Of a stretch of DNA of 64,000 nt, positions 1 to 10,454 are shown piece after piece (the stretch's first letter is position 1; every line of letters begins with the position of its first letter). The stretch is from Limnobacter sp. SAORIC-580. Lineage in GTDB: Bacteria > Pseudomonadota > Gammaproteobacteria > Burkholderiales > Burkholderiaceae_B. The stretch lies in the NCBI RefSeq assembly GCF_013004065.1, contig NZ_CP053084.1:2604001-2668000 (forward strand), read 5' to 3'. A program made the translations under genes and the position numbers. The notes beneath the pieces were generated by a model. It saw only the letters and a program-made list of their open reading frames with translations, ran no database searches and was not told where the DNA came from.

Positions 1-670
1 GAATTGTCGCAGTGCCTAACTTGCGTTTAAACAAACGGGAAATCAGGAAATTCAAGGTTAAACCAGTGAACAGGGCAAACAAGGTAATGGCCACAGTAAT
101 CCAAATGGATTGCTGGTAAACACCCTGGCTGGCCTCTTGGCGCTGCTTCAGCAAGCGGTATTCTTCTGCCTCCACTTTGGCCAAAGCCTGACGCATTTTG
201 TCCATCAATGGTTTGCCCGGAGTGGAATCCACCAAGGCATTGAAGTCTTCCGGGGCCATATTGCCCTCGATGACCAAACGCTTGGCATCGATCAACGGAT
301 CAATGACGGAGTTCAGCCAAGTTCGGTAATGTGCGTTGAACAAGCGCAACTCCTCGGTGACAACCGGATTGTGGACTGTCAACTCAGAAGCCTTGTCAAG
401 GTGTTTGCGAACCTGCTCTTTGCCGTCGTTGTACGGGGTCAGGTAAGCCTCATCACCACGCAGTAAAAATCCGCGTTCGCCGGTTTCAATATTCAACAGA
501 TTCTCGCGAACACCCAGCACATTCTCGATCACCTCGTGGGTGAATTCGTTTTTGGCATTGGCATCCATGATCCGCTTACTGTTAAACACACCCAGGCCAC
601 CGACTACCACGCCCAGCGCGATCACCGTGACCAAGCTGGCACTGAATTTGGCACTAATGGAACTCAACAT
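1..670 (-). CDS. Methyl-accepting chemotaxis protein, N-terminal part (CHASE3 sensor), truncated by the window edge
   Basis: Reading the minus strand from an ATG at 670 gives about 223 residues that stay open to position 1. An N-terminal membrane segment (residues about 8-28) is followed by an extracytoplasmic helical domain. This contains ETGERGFLLRG, the hallmark of CHASE3 sensor domains, and then a second hydrophobic segment near residues 188-210. Such a layout belongs to chemotaxis receptors and some sensor kinases. The signalling part lies outside the window, so receptor rather than kinase is inferred from the short linker and from the other receptor at 24478. The gene is divergent from valS. 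Confidence 0.75.
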   Translation of the reverse strand, partial: MLSSISAKFSASLVTVIALGVVVGGLGVFNSKRIMDANAKNEFTHEVIENVLGVRENLLNIETGERGFLLRGDEAYLTPYNDGKEQVRKHLDKASELTVHNPVVTEELRLFNAHYRTWLNSVIDPLIDAKRLVIEGNMAPEDFNALVDSTPGKPLMDKMRQALAKVEAEEYRLLKQRQEASQGVYQQSIWITVAITLFALFTGLTLNFLISRLFKRKLGTATI

Positions 671-931
671 GAGACACCCCTCTTTGAACTGTCATTGATT
701 TACAACATACCGTTGTATTTCTAAAAAAGCCTCACTCGAACAGGGCTATTTGAAGACAGCCACCCAGTCGGACGTATGAACATTGTGCAGTAAGGGGGGA
801 CACCTGAAATTGGGGAATAAAGGGGCTTTCCTGCCCCAGACCAAACAACTCAAAGCCGGCAGGGCACCCGCAAACGCTATAATGTCGGGCTAAGCCTTTG
901 TTGACGTTGTTCATTTTCAAGTACCACTGCC
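671..931. other. Divergent intergenic region between the receptor gene and valS
   Basis: No gene is credible here. A 17-bp palindrome (TACAAC, 5-nt spacer, GTTGTA) lies at 701-717 just upstream of the minus-strand receptor gene and could be an operator. A TATAAT -10-like hexamer is at 878-883 on the plus strand in front of valS, but I see no good -35 at the matching distance. Confidence 0.35.
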
Positions 932-3781
932 ATGACCCTTGCCAAAAGTTTCGACCCGAATGCCATTGAATCCCACTGGGGCCCTGAATGGGAGCGCCAA
1001 GGCCACGCCAAGGCCACAACAGAGGAAGGCAAACCCGACTTTTGCATTCAACTCCCACCACCGAATGTGACTGGTACGTTGCACATGGGCCATGCATTCA
1101 ACCAAACCATCATGGACGGGCTGACACGCTATTACCGCATGCGGGGTCACAACACCCTGTGGCAACCAGGCACTGACCACGCAGGCATTGCCACGCAAAT
1201 TGTGGTTGAACGCCAACTGGCCGCCAAGAACATTACCCGCCACGATTTGGGCCGCGAAAAATTCGTGGAGAAAATTTGGGAATGGAAAAACGAAAGCGGC
1301 AGCAAAATTACCGAGCAAATGCGCCGCATGGGTGCCAGCGTAGATTGGCAGCGCGAGTACTTCACCATGGACCCGGCCCTGTCCAAATCGGTCACCGAGG
1401 TCTTTGTTCGCCTGTTTGAGCAAGGCCTGATTTACCGCGGCAAGCGCTTGGTGAACTGGGACCCGGTTTTGAAAACTGCCGTTTCTGACCTGGAAGTGGA
1501 AAGCGTTGAAACCGAAGGCCACCTGTGGGAACTGAAGTACCCACTGGTTGAAGCTGACCCCGTGAAAGGCTTGACCCACTTGACAGTGGCCACCACCCGC
1601 CCGGAAACCATGCTGGGTGATTCTGCCGTGATGGTTCACCCCGACGATGAACGCTACCAGCACCTGATTGGCAAGAAAGTAAAGCTGCCCTTGTGCGACC
1701 GCGAGTTGACGATTATTGCCGACGAGTACGTGGACAGCAGCTTCGGTACGGGCGTGGTGAAGGTAACACCCGCACACGACTTCAACGACTATGCCGTGGG
1801 CCAGCGCCACAAGCTTGAGCTGATCAATATCCTGACGCTGGATGCAACGATTAACGAGCAAGCACCTGCCAAGTACGTGGGCATGGATCGTTTTGTCGCC
1901 CGCAAGCAAATTGTGGCTGACCTGGAAGAACAAGGCCTGCTGGGCGAAATCAAGCCCCACAAGCTGATGGTTCCCAAGGGCGACCGCACGGGCGTGGTAA
2001 TTGAACCCATGTTGACTGACCAGTGGTTTGTGGCCATGACCAAAGTGGCCGAGGGTGATGCCACCGGAAAAAGCATTACCCAAAAAGCGATCGACGCAGT
2101 TGAACAGGGCCAGGTTAAGTTTGTGCCCGAACAATGGGTGAACACCTACAACCAGTGGCTGAACAACATTCAAGACTGGTGTATTTCCCGCCAGTTGTGG
2201 TGGGGCCACCAAATCCCGGCTTGGTATGGCGAGAACGGCGAAGTGTTTGTAGCCCGCACGGAAGCGGATGCACGCAGCAAGGCTGCCGCAATCGGCTACA
2301 ACGGCGAACTAAAGCGCGACGACGATGTGCTGGACACCTGGTTCAGCTCCGCTCTGGTGCCTTTCAGCACCTTGGGCTGGCCCGACGAAACACCAGAGCT
2401 GAAACACTTCCTGCCTTCCTCCGTGTTGGTGACTGGCTTTGACATCATTTTCTTCTGGGTTGCCCGAATGATCATGATGACCACCCACTTCACCGGCCAG
2501 GTGCCCTTCCACACCGTGTATGTGCATGGTTTGGTGCGAGACGCCGAGGGCAAGAAAATGAGTAAGTCGGTGGGCAACACGTTGGACCCGGTCGATTTGA
2601 TTGATGGTTGCAGCCTTGATACGCTTTTGGTGAAACGCACCACTGGATTGAGCAAGCCGCAAGACGCACCGAAGATCGAGAAAAAAACCCGCAAGGAATT
2701 CCCCGAAGGTATTCCGGCCTACGGCGCAGATGCACTGCGCTTTACCTTCGCAAGCCTGGCCACCTTGGGCCGCAACATCAACTTTGACCAGAAGCGCTGC
2801 GACGGTTACCGCAACTTCTGCAACAAGCTGTGGAACGCCACCCGCTTTGTGTTGATGAACACGGAAGGGCAAGATTGTGGTTTGAGCGACCACGATGCAG
2901 ACGCCTGCACGCCAGGTGGCTACCTTGATTTTTCTCAAGCGGACCGCTGGATCACAAGCACCTTGCAACGCGTTGAAGCGGATGTGGCACAAGGTTTTGA
3001 GACCTACCGATTCGACTTGATTGCGCAAAGCATTTACCAGTTTGTGTGGGACGAATACTGCGACTGGTACCTTGAAATCGCCAAGGTGCAAATTGCCAAT
3101 GGCACACCCGCACAGCAACGCGCCACACGCCGCACACTGGTGCGGGTGCTGGAAACAATTTTGCGCCTGGCCCATCCCATTATTCCGTTCATCACCGAAG
3201 AACTCTGGCAAACGGTCAGCGTGGTCGCAGGGCGCAGGGAAGAAGGCGTGCAAGCCAGCTTGATGACCCAAGCCTACCCGGTCAGCGTGCCTTCCCGCAT
3301 TGATGAAAAAGCAGAAAGCTTTGTGCTCCAACTGAAAGCCACCGTAGATGCCATTCGCGCATTGCGCAGCGAAATGGGCTTGGGCCCGGCAGACAAAGTA
3401 CCGCTGATTGCCAGTTGTGAAGGCAATGCAGAGCAACGCGCCTTTCTTGAAAAAACTGGCCCGGTGTTGGCTGCCTTGGCCAAACTCAGCAAAGTGGACG
3501 TGGTTGATTCACTGCCCGCAGACTCCATGGCACCCGTACAAATTGTTGGCGAACTGAAATTGATGCTGCACATTGAAATTGATGTGCAAGCCGAGCGTGC
3601 CCGCATTGGCAAAGAAGCAGAAAAAATTCGTATTGAGATTGCCAAGTGCAATGGCAAACTGGGCAACGCCAGCTTTGTAGACCGTGCACCCGCAGCAGTG
3701 GTGGATCAGGAAAAAGCCAGGCTGGCCGAATTCAGCGCTTTGCTTGAAAAGCTGGAGAGCCAGCTGAACAAGTTGAAATAG
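932..3781 (+). CDS. valS: Valine--tRNA ligase
   Basis: Cytoplasmic class I aminoacyl-tRNA synthetase that charges tRNA-Val with valine. The 949-residue protein has the usual length for the family. The HIGH signature is HMGH at residues 51-54 within [13 protein letters not shown], and the KMSKS loop is at residues 542-546. The editing (CP1) domain lies between them and the anticodon-binding domain follows. The C-terminus (about residues 880-949) is a charged Lys/Glu-rich coiled coil typical of ValS. The gene stands alone with its own promoter region and a terminator immediately after the stop codon. Confidence 0.97.
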   Translation: MTLAKSFDPNAIESHWGPEWERQGHAKATTEEGKPDFCIQLPPPNVTGTLHMGHAFNQTIMDGLTRYYRMRGHNTLWQPGTDHAGIATQIVVERQLAAKNITRHDLGREKFVEKIWEWKNESGSKITEQMRRMGASVDWQREYFTMDPALSKSVTEVFVRLFEQGLIYRGKRLVNWDPVLKTAVSDLEVESVETEGHLWELKYPLVEADPVKGLTHLTVATTRPETMLGDSAVMVHPDDERYQHLIGKKVKLPLCDRELTIIADEYVDSSFGTGVVKVTPAHDFNDYAVGQRHKLELINILTLDATINEQAPAKYVGMDRFVARKQIVADLEEQGLLGEIKPHKLMVPKGDRTGVVIEPMLTDQWFVAMTKVAEGDATGKSITQKAIDAVEQGQVKFVPEQWVNTYNQWLNNIQDWCISRQLWWGHQIPAWYGENGEVFVARTEADARSKAAAIGYNGELKRDDDVLDTWFSSALVPFSTLGWPDETPELKHFLPSSVLVTGFDIIFFWVARMIMMTTHFTGQVPFHTVYVHGLVRDAEGKKMSKSVGNTLDPVDLIDGCSLDTLLVKRTTGLSKPQDAPKIEKKTRKEFPEGIPAYGADALRFTFASLATLGRNINFDQKRCDGYRNFCNKLWNATRFVLMNTEGQDCGLSDHDADACTPGGYLDFSQADRWITSTLQRVEADVAQGFETYRFDLIAQSIYQFVWDEYCDWYLEIAKVQIANGTPAQQRATRRTLVRVLETILRLAHPIIPFITEELWQTVSVVAGRREEGVQASLMTQAYPVSVPSRIDEKAESFVLQLKATVDAIRALRSEMGLGPADKVPLIASCEGNAEQRAFLEKTGPVLAALAKLSKVDVVDSLPADSMAPVQIVGELKLMLHIEIDVQAERARIGKEAEKIRIEIAKCNGKLGNASFVDRAPAAVVDQEKARLAEFSALLEKLESQLNKLK

Positions 3782-3792
3782 GCACAAAAAAA

Positions 3793-3820
3793 GAGCACCG
3801 AAATGAACCATTCGGTGCTC
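3793..3820. terminator. Bidirectional rho-independent terminator between valS and the metallohydrolase gene
   Basis: A perfect 10-bp stem (GAGCACCGAA paired with TTCGGTGCTC) encloses an 8-nt loop. It is preceded by a run of A and followed by eight T on the plus strand, so it can stop transcription from both convergent genes. Confidence 0.9.
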
Positions 3821-3844
3821 TTTTTTTTCACAATCGCTGGGTAA

Positions 3845-4822
3845 TCAACAACCCGCAGTGCACCTGCCCTTGCCATCAAAACTCATGGTTTTGTCACTCA
3901 ACGGCACGTACACAGGCACCTTGCTGGCCTTCATGAATTGCTCGGTTTTTGTACCCGCAATTACCTTGCCATTCTGGGTGGCCACTTCATTGGCATGGCT
4001 CGCAATGACAGCTTTGGGCTCTACCAACTCATTCACCACATAAGCCGCTTCCCGCGGACCAGTGGTGAAGGTGTCACCGATGTTCATCACAGCCAATTGC
4101 GGCTTGTAGTATTCACCCACCACTTCTTTTTGTTCGCCAGTGATACCCGTGTCGCCACTCAGATACACCGTTAAACCATTGCTGAACTTGACCACGTAGC
4201 CAGTGGCGGGGCCAGCATAGGCCGTAATCCCTGTTTCTTTGAGCATATCGCCCAATCGTTGCCCAACAAAATCACCCGCAATGCCGTTGCTGTGCGCAGC
4301 AGGCACGGTGGTAATGCCCACACCGTTGATGGTTTGCATTGCTCCGAAACGAACCAGTACCGAGTTTTTCTCGTCACCGCCGGCTTGTTTCAATTTGGCG
4401 GCAAAGAAGGAAGGCATTTCACTGCCAGTCACAATTTTTGCACCGGTTTTTACAGCAATGTTCACACTGTTGGAGTTGGGCAAAGCACTGGCGGAAATAT
4501 CGGGTTTGTCACAGCTGCCCGCATTGGGAGCCGGGTTGTGCCGGTCGCCCAAGTGGTCACCGTGCATGTGGCTTACCAACACCACATCAATTTTTCCCAA
4601 GCGGGGGTCTTCAGCACCCGCCACTGTGCGGCCAGCGTCGTACAAAATCCGGGTGCCATTCGGATCTTCGAAAATCATGGCGCGGTCAAAGCGACAAAAC
4701 TCGCCCTGCTGGCCACCCAAAGGGGTCACTTTGACCAAGCCTTGCGCTGGGGCCTGCGCCTGAGCAGCGAGGGGAAGCATACACAACAGGGGAATTACAC
4801 GAAGGAGGGAAGGAATTGTCAT
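3845..4822 (-). CDS. Secreted MBL-fold metallo-hydrolase
   Basis: A 325-residue protein with a signal peptide (hydrophobic stretch ending ALAAQAQA near residue 24), so probably periplasmic. The metal-binding signature SHMHGDHLGD follows VVLV at about residue 84. Further His/Asp residues (PAAHSNG, LSGDTG, ASHANE) fit the other ligands of the metallo-beta-lactamase fold. The closest pattern I recognise is the UPF0173/L-ascorbate-6-phosphate lactonase-like branch, but the substrate is unknown. It is the last gene of the minus-strand run beginning at alaS, 23 nt after the BLUF gene. Confidence 0.8.
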   Translation of the reverse strand: MTIPSLLRVIPLLCMLPLAAQAQAPAQGLVKVTPLGGQQGEFCRFDRAMIFEDPNGTRILYDAGRTVAGAEDPRLGKIDVVLVSHMHGDHLGDRHNPAPNAGSCDKPDISASALPNSNSVNIAVKTGAKIVTGSEMPSFFAAKLKQAGGDEKNSVLVRFGAMQTINGVGITTVPAAHSNGIAGDFVGQRLGDMLKETGITAYAGPATGYVVKFSNGLTVYLSGDTGITGEQKEVVGEYYKPQLAVMNIGDTFTTGPREAAYVVNELVEPKAVIASHANEVATQNGKVIAGTKTEQFMKASKVPVYVPLSDKTMSFDGKGRCTAGC

Positions 4823-4845
4823 ACTGCGACCTGCTTGAATCTTGG

Positions 4846-5319
4846 TTAATACACGTCGAACACCTTGCTCAGCAGACCCATTTCACCTGCTTTTTCTAGC
4901 TCGGCTTTGACCTTGGCATATTCATAAATTAAATCAGCTGCACCGAGCCCAAGGGACTTCCAGGGGCGATACAAGCGATGATCAAGAAGTGTATACGCAA
5001 TAGACTCGCCACTCAACGCCGATTGTGGCCGGGTGCCCAAGCCCACCATAGACCACTTTTCAAACATCAGCTCTTCGGTGGTCTCAGACACCAGCAGACG
5101 AATGTCAGAGTGCCGGGGGTCTTTCACTATCTTTTTATAGACTGAGCTCACCGCTTCCCGGGGGCCTTCAAGGCACTGCATAAACTCCATGCCATTGCAC
5201 AACAGCAGGCCCTCGATACCCAGATTTCGGTTGTTTTGAGACGCCTGCTCACACAATTGCTCAAAGGCCAGGCGATCAAAGCCCGGCACTTGAACCGATG
5301 TGTAAATTAGTCTCAGCAT
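4846..5319 (-). CDS. BLUF-domain blue-light photoreceptor (copy 1)
   Basis: A 157-residue single-domain BLUF protein binding FAD. With the ATG at 5319 as start, the flavin-site residues are Tyr6 (LIYTS), Asn30 (QNNRNLGIEG) and Gln48 (FMQCLEG). These match AppA Tyr21, Asn45 and Gln63 with a constant offset of 15, so the photochemical site looks intact. FEKWSM supplies the semi-conserved Trp. A TTG at 5346 would add nine residues, but the family normally begins at MLRLIYTS. There is no output domain, so it must signal through a partner. A second BLUF gene is at 34834. Confidence 0.9.
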   Translation of the reverse strand: MLRLIYTSVQVPGFDRLAFEQLCEQASQNNRNLGIEGLLLCNGMEFMQCLEGPREAVSSVYKKIVKDPRHSDIRLLVSETTEELMFEKWSMVGLGTRPQSALSGESIAYTLLDHRLYRPWKSLGLGAADLIYEYAKVKAELEKAGEMGLLSKVFDVY

Positions 5320-5391
5320 ACAATTCCCGGAATTTGTGTATGACAATCATATGACGCCCGTGGCCTAATCTAACTAACCAGAACGGGGTAG

Positions 5392-6045
5392 TCAATTTGG
5401 ACGAGAATAAACCTTTGCGGTCTTGTGCATGCGGTTTCTTCCCAAAAACTGGATCCAGTCCTCGCTGTTTTGTGGCAAAGGACTCGCCTTGCTTTGATAA
5501 GCCGTGGGGTTTTGGCTGGGCTGTGTGGCCAAGCTGGCCTGCATCAACTGCACGCTTTGTTCCAGACAAGCCTGCAGGCCAGTTTTGGTTTTCGCCAGCT
5601 CTACACAAAGCTCATCGGGACACATCCGCACCACACCAAGCTTCAACAGCGGCTTTCTCGGAAAGTCTTTCAAGTTCCAGGTGAGCAAACCGACGGGTTG
5701 TTGCAATTGGTGCCGCAGAGCCAAGGCCGATGCAGCAACATGGCGGTCCTTTTCATCTACCTGCCGAACATCAGCCAGATAAGGTTCGTGGTTTTGCGGC
5801 AACAGCACTGCCTGTAAACGGCTGGGTAAGGCGTGGCGCTCCTGGTCCGCATCGTCGGCATGTAAACGCCCCAAGCGAACCAAATTTCGGTAACACTCGT
5901 TTTCGATGTGGGGAGTCCAATACAAGGTGGCCTGCCTGCGCTCAGCCAGCGCAACCATCAGCCAACGGGTCCATTCAGAGAACAGCACATTGGCGTCAAG
6001 CAACCAATGTTGTGGCACCTCGGGCTTGCCGAGAACAACGCTCAC
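5392..6045 (-). CDS. PIN-domain protein (putative ribonuclease)
   Basis: A 217-residue protein whose first 140 residues fit the PIN fold. Conserved acids occur in LLDANVLFSEW (Asp18), VDEKDRHVAAS and LTWNLKDFP, the usual metal-binding positions of PIN nucleases. It starts with GTG, 15 nt after the tusA stop codon. No small antitoxin-like gene lies beside it, unlike a normal VapBC pair. The C-terminal 60 residues are polar and of unknown role. Nuclease activity is inferred from the fold only. Confidence 0.7.
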   Translation of the reverse strand: MSVVLGKPEVPQHWLLDANVLFSEWTRWLMVALAERRQATLYWTPHIENECYRNLVRLGRLHADDADQERHALPSRLQAVLLPQNHEPYLADVRQVDEKDRHVAASALALRHQLQQPVGLLTWNLKDFPRKPLLKLGVVRMCPDELCVELAKTKTGLQACLEQSVQLMQASLATQPSQNPTAYQSKASPLPQNSEDWIQFLGRNRMHKTAKVYSRPN

Positions 6046-6060
6046 CAGGTGCCGGCCGGT

Positions 6061-6288
6061 TTAACGGCGCTTCATGTAGAAAACGAATGAGCCAGACTGG
6101 TCAGCCTGCTCTACCAATTCGTTGCCGGTCTGTTTGGCAAACATGGCGAAATCGCGCACCGAGCCTGGGTCGGTGGAAGTCACTTTGAGCACCTGGCCGC
6201 TCTGCATTTCTGCCAAAGCCTTCTTGGTTCTCAAAATGGGCAGCGGGCAGTTCAATCCGCTGGCGTCGACTTCACGGTCAAAATTCAT
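6061..6288 (-). CDS. tusA: TusA-family sulfur carrier protein
   Basis: A 75-residue TusA/SirA-like protein. The signature is DASGLNCPLPILRTKKAL with the sulfur-accepting Cys14. The family relays persulfide sulfur to tRNA thiolation, molybdenum cofactor or sulfur-oxidation enzymes. The start at 6288 is chosen because an AGGAG ribosome-binding site sits at the proper distance, whereas an upstream in-frame ATG at 6318 lacks one. It lies between the Nudix and PIN genes in the alaS run. Which TusA function applies cannot be decided here. Confidence 0.88.
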   Translation of the reverse strand: MNFDREVDASGLNCPLPILRTKKALAEMQSGQVLKVTSTDPGSVRDFAMFAKQTGNELVEQADQSGSFVFYMKRR

Positions 6289-6358
6289 GTCTCTTACTCC
6301 TGTTTGTTTCTCGCTCACTCCTCTTGAGTTCGCTTGTGAGCTTACTTGTGATTTTTCA

Positions 6359-6871
6359 CTATTTTAATTCAATCCAGTTGACAGGCAGCTGACGGGCGCT
6401 TAGCCAATCGGCCATGGCCAAACCAGTGCCCATGCGCCAGGGGCGCAATTCAGCGGGTTCTACCAGCTTGTAGTCGGCCAGTTCTTCCGACAAGTTAATG
6501 TTGCCCACCGCCTTGATGTGATAACAAATAATCACTTCATTTTTCATCGGAAAGGGATACACCCCAATCAAGCTGCTTTCAACTGCATCCAGATTGGTTT
6601 CTTCTTTCAGTTCGCGAATGGCACCTTGCTCAGGTGTTTCATTGCGTTCCAGAAACCCGGTAATGAGCGCGTAAAAATGTGCGGGCCACGCCACATTGCG
6701 GGCCAGCAGCACCTTGCCCTCGTACTCCACCAATGCAGCCACCACCGGCACTGGGTTGCCCCACTGCACGAAGCCACAAGCACCGCACGCCATGCGGGGC
6801 TGACCAGAATGCTGCAACTCGTGCAGCTTTGTGGCACACATGGGACAGTACTGATAAATGGCTTTGCTCAT
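6359..6871 (-). CDS. Nudix hydrolase with N-terminal zinc ribbon
   Basis: A 170-residue protein. Cys9, Cys12, Cys29 and Cys32 form a zinc ribbon like that of NudC-type NADH pyrophosphatases. The Nudix box runs from Gly72 to Leu94 (GFLERNE, then REL and EET), with Asn93 in place of the usual second Gly. The enzyme should hydrolyse a nucleoside diphosphate linked to another moiety; the exact substrate is unknown. It starts 21 nt after alaS on the same strand and is probably co-transcribed with it. Confidence 0.85.
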   Translation of the reverse strand: MSKAIYQYCPMCATKLHELQHSGQPRMACGACGFVQWGNPVPVVAALVEYEGKVLLARNVAWPAHFYALITGFLERNETPEQGAIRELKEETNLDAVESSLIGVYPFPMKNEVIICYHIKAVGNINLSEELADYKLVEPAELRPWRMGTGLAMADWLSARQLPVNWIELK

Positions 6872-6892
6872 GGTGCGTCCCGGTCTGATTGA

Positions 6893-9529
6893 TTATTTAT
6901 TTTTAACCCAATCCACAACACTGGCCAATGCCGCATCCAGATTCTCCGGCTGTGTGCCGCCGGCTTGCGCCATGTCGGGTCGACCACCGCCTTTACCACC
7001 CACTTGTTGGGCAACAAAGTTGACCAGGTCACCTGCTTTAACCTTGGCGGTTGCCTCTTTGCTGACCGAGGCAATCAAACTGACCTTGCCTTCCAGCACC
7101 GTGGCCAATACCAAAGCGGCATTGCCCAATTTATCGCGCAGTTTGTCAGCGGCTTCACGCAGCTGTTTCACATCTGCACCTTCCAGTTTGGCAGCCAGCA
7201 CTTTCACACCGTCCACATCCACGGCCTGCCCAGCCAGGTCATCGCCTTGACTGGCCGCCAGTTTGCTTTTCAAGCGGTCCAGCTCTTTTTCCAGGTTTTT
7301 CACCTGGTCCATGATCTGGCCAATTTTGGCAGTTGCCTCGGCAGCGGGCACACGCAGACTTTGCGCAATTGCATCCACCTGGGCTTGCGCCTTCTGGGCA
7401 AATTCCATCGCCCCCAAACCAGTGGTGGCTTCTACACGGCGAATGCCTGCGGCCACGCCGCTTTCGCTGGTAATTTTGAACAAGCCAATATCGCCGGTGC
7501 GCTGCACGTGAGTGCCACCACACAATTCGCGAGAAGAACCAATGTCGAGCACACGCACGGTGTCGCCATACTTCTCGCCAAACAACATCATGGCGCCGGC
7601 GCTCTTGGCGCTTTCAATGTCCATGATGCGGGCTTGCGTTTCCGCGTTGGCCAGAATTTCTTCGTTCACAATTCGCTCAACCTGGGCAATTTGCTCGGGC
7701 GTCATGGCGCTGTGGTGTGCAAAGTCGAAGCGGGTTTTTTCTGCGTCCACCAGCGAACCCTTTTGGCTCACATGGTCGCCCAGCACTTCGCGCAGCGCTT
7801 TGTGCATCAAGTGGGTGGCGCTGTGGTTGCGAATGGTGCGGTTGCGCTGGTAGTGGTCAACCTGTGCGCCTACTGCATCGCCCACTTTCAATTCACCAGT
7901 CACCAATTCGCCATGGTGGCCAAACACATTGGCTTGAATTTTTTGTGTGTCCAATACGCGGAACAAATTCAGGCAAGCTGCGCCACTTGAAATTTCGCCC
8001 TGATCGCCCACCTGGCCACCACTTTCGGCATAGAAAGGGGTTTGGTCCAACACAACAACGCCCTGCTGCCCGGCAGTGATGCTGTTCACCGAGGTGCCGT
8101 TCACATAAATGGCGGTGATGGTGGCGTTGGCCACTTCAAGCGCATCGTAGCCCTTGAATTCAGTAGCCACGCCGCTGTAGGCCAGGTCAGCGTCCATCTT
8201 GAACTTGCCTGCTGCGCGGGCCTGCTGCTTTTGCTTGTTCATGGCCGCGTCAAACGCAGCTTCATCCACACTCATTTCGCGTTCTCGACACACGTCGGCG
8301 GTCAAGTCCAGCGGGAAGCCGTAGGTGTCGTGCAATTTAAATGCCGTTTCACCATCGAGCATGCCACCCTTGGGCAACGCACCCAGGGCGGAATCCAGAA
8401 TGGCCATGCCGTTTTCAATGGTCTCGAAGAAGCGTTCTTCTTCGGCCTTCAAAATGCTTTGCACCTGTGCGGCCGCTTTGGCCAATTCAGGGTAGGCTTC
8501 GCCCATTTCTGCCACCAAATCACCAACCAAGGCGTTGAAGAATGGCTTGCGGCAACCCAGCTTGTAGCCATGGCGAATGGCGCGGCGAATGATTCGGCGC
8601 AGCACATAGCCGCGACCCTCGTTACCGGGAATAACGCCATCCACCACCAAAAATGAACAGGCGCGAATGTGGTCGGCAATTACCCGCAGTGAATTGTTGG
8701 TCAAATCAACCGCGTTGCCCTGCGCAGTCACTTCTCGCGCGGCCGCTTTAATCAAAGTTTGGAACAGGTCAATTTCGTAGTTGCTGTGCACATGCTGCAG
8801 CACTGCAGCAATACGTTCCAGGCCCATGCCGGTGTCAACGCAGGGCTTGGGCAGCGGGTGCAACACACCGTCGGCGCTGCGGTCAAACTGCATGAACACC
8901 AGGTTCCACACTTCAATGTATCGGTCACCATCTTCTTCAGGGCTTCCGGGTGGACCACCCCACACTTCGGGGCCATGGTCGTAGAAAATTTCGGTGCAAG
9001 GGCCGCAAGGGCCGGTGTCGGCCATTTGCCAAAAATTGTCGGAAGCGTAACGCGCGCCCTTGTTGTCGCCGATGCGAATAATGCGCTCGGCGGGCACACC
9101 CACTTGCTTGTTCCAGATGCTGTAGGCTTCGTCATCTTCCTGATACACCGTGACGTACAGGCGTTCAGGCGGCAGCTTGTAAACCGTGGTCAACAATTCC
9201 CAGGCGTACTGAATGGCGTTTTCCTTGAAGTAATCGCCAAAGCTGAAGTTGCCCAGCATTTCAAAAAAGGTGTGATGGCGGGCCGTGTAACCCACGTTTT
9301 CAAGGTCGTTGTGCTTGCCGCCCGCGCGAACTGAACGCTGGCTGGAAGTAGCCCGTGTGTATGGGCGTTTGTCTTTGCCGGTGAACACGTCTTTGAACTG
9401 CACCATGCCACTGTTGGTGAACAACAGGGTGGGGTCGTTGCCCGGCACCAGGCTGCTGGAAGCCACCTTGGTGTGGCCTTTGCTGGCAAAGAAATCAAGA
9501 AACTTTTCGCGAATGTCAGCGACTTTCAT
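6893..9529 (-). CDS. alaS: Alanine--tRNA ligase
   Basis: A full-length 878-residue class II synthetase. The N-terminal catalytic core contains the motif regions from [20 protein letters not shown] to [17 protein letters not shown]. The editing domain carries the zinc-binding HSATHLMH and [13 protein letters not shown] motifs, and the C-Ala domain ends with [15 protein letters not shown]. It charges tRNA-Ala and removes Ser or Gly mischarged onto it. It is the first gene of a minus-strand run that continues to 3845. Confidence 0.97.
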   Translation of the reverse strand: MKVADIREKFLDFFASKGHTKVASSSLVPGNDPTLLFTNSGMVQFKDVFTGKDKRPYTRATSSQRSVRAGGKHNDLENVGYTARHHTFFEMLGNFSFGDYFKENAIQYAWELLTTVYKLPPERLYVTVYQEDDEAYSIWNKQVGVPAERIIRIGDNKGARYASDNFWQMADTGPCGPCTEIFYDHGPEVWGGPPGSPEEDGDRYIEVWNLVFMQFDRSADGVLHPLPKPCVDTGMGLERIAAVLQHVHSNYEIDLFQTLIKAAAREVTAQGNAVDLTNNSLRVIADHIRACSFLVVDGVIPGNEGRGYVLRRIIRRAIRHGYKLGCRKPFFNALVGDLVAEMGEAYPELAKAAAQVQSILKAEEERFFETIENGMAILDSALGALPKGGMLDGETAFKLHDTYGFPLDLTADVCREREMSVDEAAFDAAMNKQKQQARAAGKFKMDADLAYSGVATEFKGYDALEVANATITAIYVNGTSVNSITAGQQGVVVLDQTPFYAESGGQVGDQGEISSGAACLNLFRVLDTQKIQANVFGHHGELVTGELKVGDAVGAQVDHYQRNRTIRNHSATHLMHKALREVLGDHVSQKGSLVDAEKTRFDFAHHSAMTPEQIAQVERIVNEEILANAETQARIMDIESAKSAGAMMLFGEKYGDTVRVLDIGSSRELCGGTHVQRTGDIGLFKITSESGVAAGIRRVEATTGLGAMEFAQKAQAQVDAIAQSLRVPAAEATAKIGQIMDQVKNLEKELDRLKSKLAASQGDDLAGQAVDVDGVKVLAAKLEGADVKQLREAADKLRDKLGNAALVLATVLEGKVSLIASVSKEATAKVKAGDLVNFVAQQVGGKGGGRPDMAQAGGTQPENLDAALASVVDWVKNK

Positions 9530-9583
9530 GTTGGGGCTACCTTCCTGAGTAAAGCGGCATGCGGTTTTTGGTTTAACCCTCGA

Positions 9584-10297
9584 TTATAAGGTCATTCGAT
9601 CCGTAAAAAGCCCTTTTACACCCAAGGCTTGCAGCGTTTTCGCCTGTTCCGCGTCGTTCACGGTATAAACCCGAACCAGCCGCCCTGTGGTGTGTATGCG
9701 GCGCAAAGCAGTGGGCTCCGCCCCGCTCCAGTGCAAATGAATGGCACTGGCCTGCAGCGCATCGGCATGCAGCGCCCAGTGGTCGGGCAACTGCTCGTAC
9801 AACAAGGCAAGGTCATAACCTTTCAGTGGCAACAGGCTTGCATGGTAGAAACTGGAAAACACCCAGTTCTCGCAAATGTGGTGCTGTTGATCGGCAGGCA
9901 ATTCTTCAACTGCGACCTTCACCGCCCGCCCCAAGGCAATCGCGTTGGCTGGGTGGGTGGCTTTCAGTTCCACATTGGCGCGCATGCCATGCTCTAAGCA
10001 GAACTGAATGGTTTGGGCGAGGCTGGGTATGGGCTCGCCCTGCACCGAGTAATGCCGAAGGTCGCGAGCACGAAGACTGTCAAAACGGGTTAGCGGATCG
10101 GTGGCCGCCATGGCGGGGTCAACAGACCGGGCGCAACGCCCCATTACCCAGTCGTGGTGAATCATGGGCACGCCATCGGCCGTCAACATCACATCAAACT
10201 CCACGGCTTTAAATCCGGAATTTAATGCAATCTCAAAACCTTTCAGCGTGTTTTCAAGCTCGCCTTTTCCGCTGCCGCGATGCGCCCAAAGTTGCAT
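9584..10297 (-). CDS. ugpQ: Glycerophosphodiester phosphodiesterase
   Basis: A 237-residue cytoplasmic GDPD without a signal peptide. The catalytic start is WAHRGSGKGELENT followed by AVEFDVMLTADGVPMIHHD, which supplies the His/Glu/Asp residues of the TIM-barrel active site. It hydrolyses glycerophosphodiesters to glycerol-3-phosphate and an alcohol. The length and lack of a leader match UgpQ rather than periplasmic GlpQ. No ugp transporter genes are nearby. It is divergent from the ectoine-type operon. Confidence 0.88.
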   Translation of the reverse strand: MQLWAHRGSGKGELENTLKGFEIALNSGFKAVEFDVMLTADGVPMIHHDWVMGRCARSVDPAMAATDPLTRFDSLRARDLRHYSVQGEPIPSLAQTIQFCLEHGMRANVELKATHPANAIALGRAVKVAVEELPADQQHHICENWVFSSFYHASLLPLKGYDLALLYEQLPDHWALHADALQASAIHLHWSGAEPTALRRIHTTGRLVRVYTVNDAEQAKTLQALGVKGLFTDRMTL

Positions 10298-10324
10298 TTT
10301 CTGTCATCCACGTATTGTTAATCC

Positions 10325-10366
10325 TTGACCTAGACCTAGCTTGGTCAAAGTAAATTTATTTACTTT
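10325..10366. promoter_or_regulatory. Two adjoining palindromes in the divergent ugpQ / doe-operon promoter region
   Basis: TTGACC at 10325-10330 is mirrored by GGTCAA at 10343-10348. It is followed by a second, perfect palindrome with 9-bp arms (AAAGTAAAT at 10347-10355, ATTTACTTT at 10358-10366). Together they form two adjoining dyads about 90-130 bp before the first gene of the plus-strand operon. Dyads in such a position suggest operator sites; no regulator gene lies next to them. Confidence 0.45.
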
Positions 10367-10454
10367 TTAAAGGGTTATCCCGGAACTTCAACGGTTTTAA
10401 TGCAGTCCCTTCTGGTGTTAAGGTAAAAGGATAGTCCATTTAACAGGGAGGGCA

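Noticed and set aside
917..2212. Long open frame (431 codons) antisense to valS, and a similar one at 2309-3436
   Set aside because: Both run exactly opposite a fully conserved synthetase; their translations are Ala/Val/Gln-rich without domains, an effect of codon bias.
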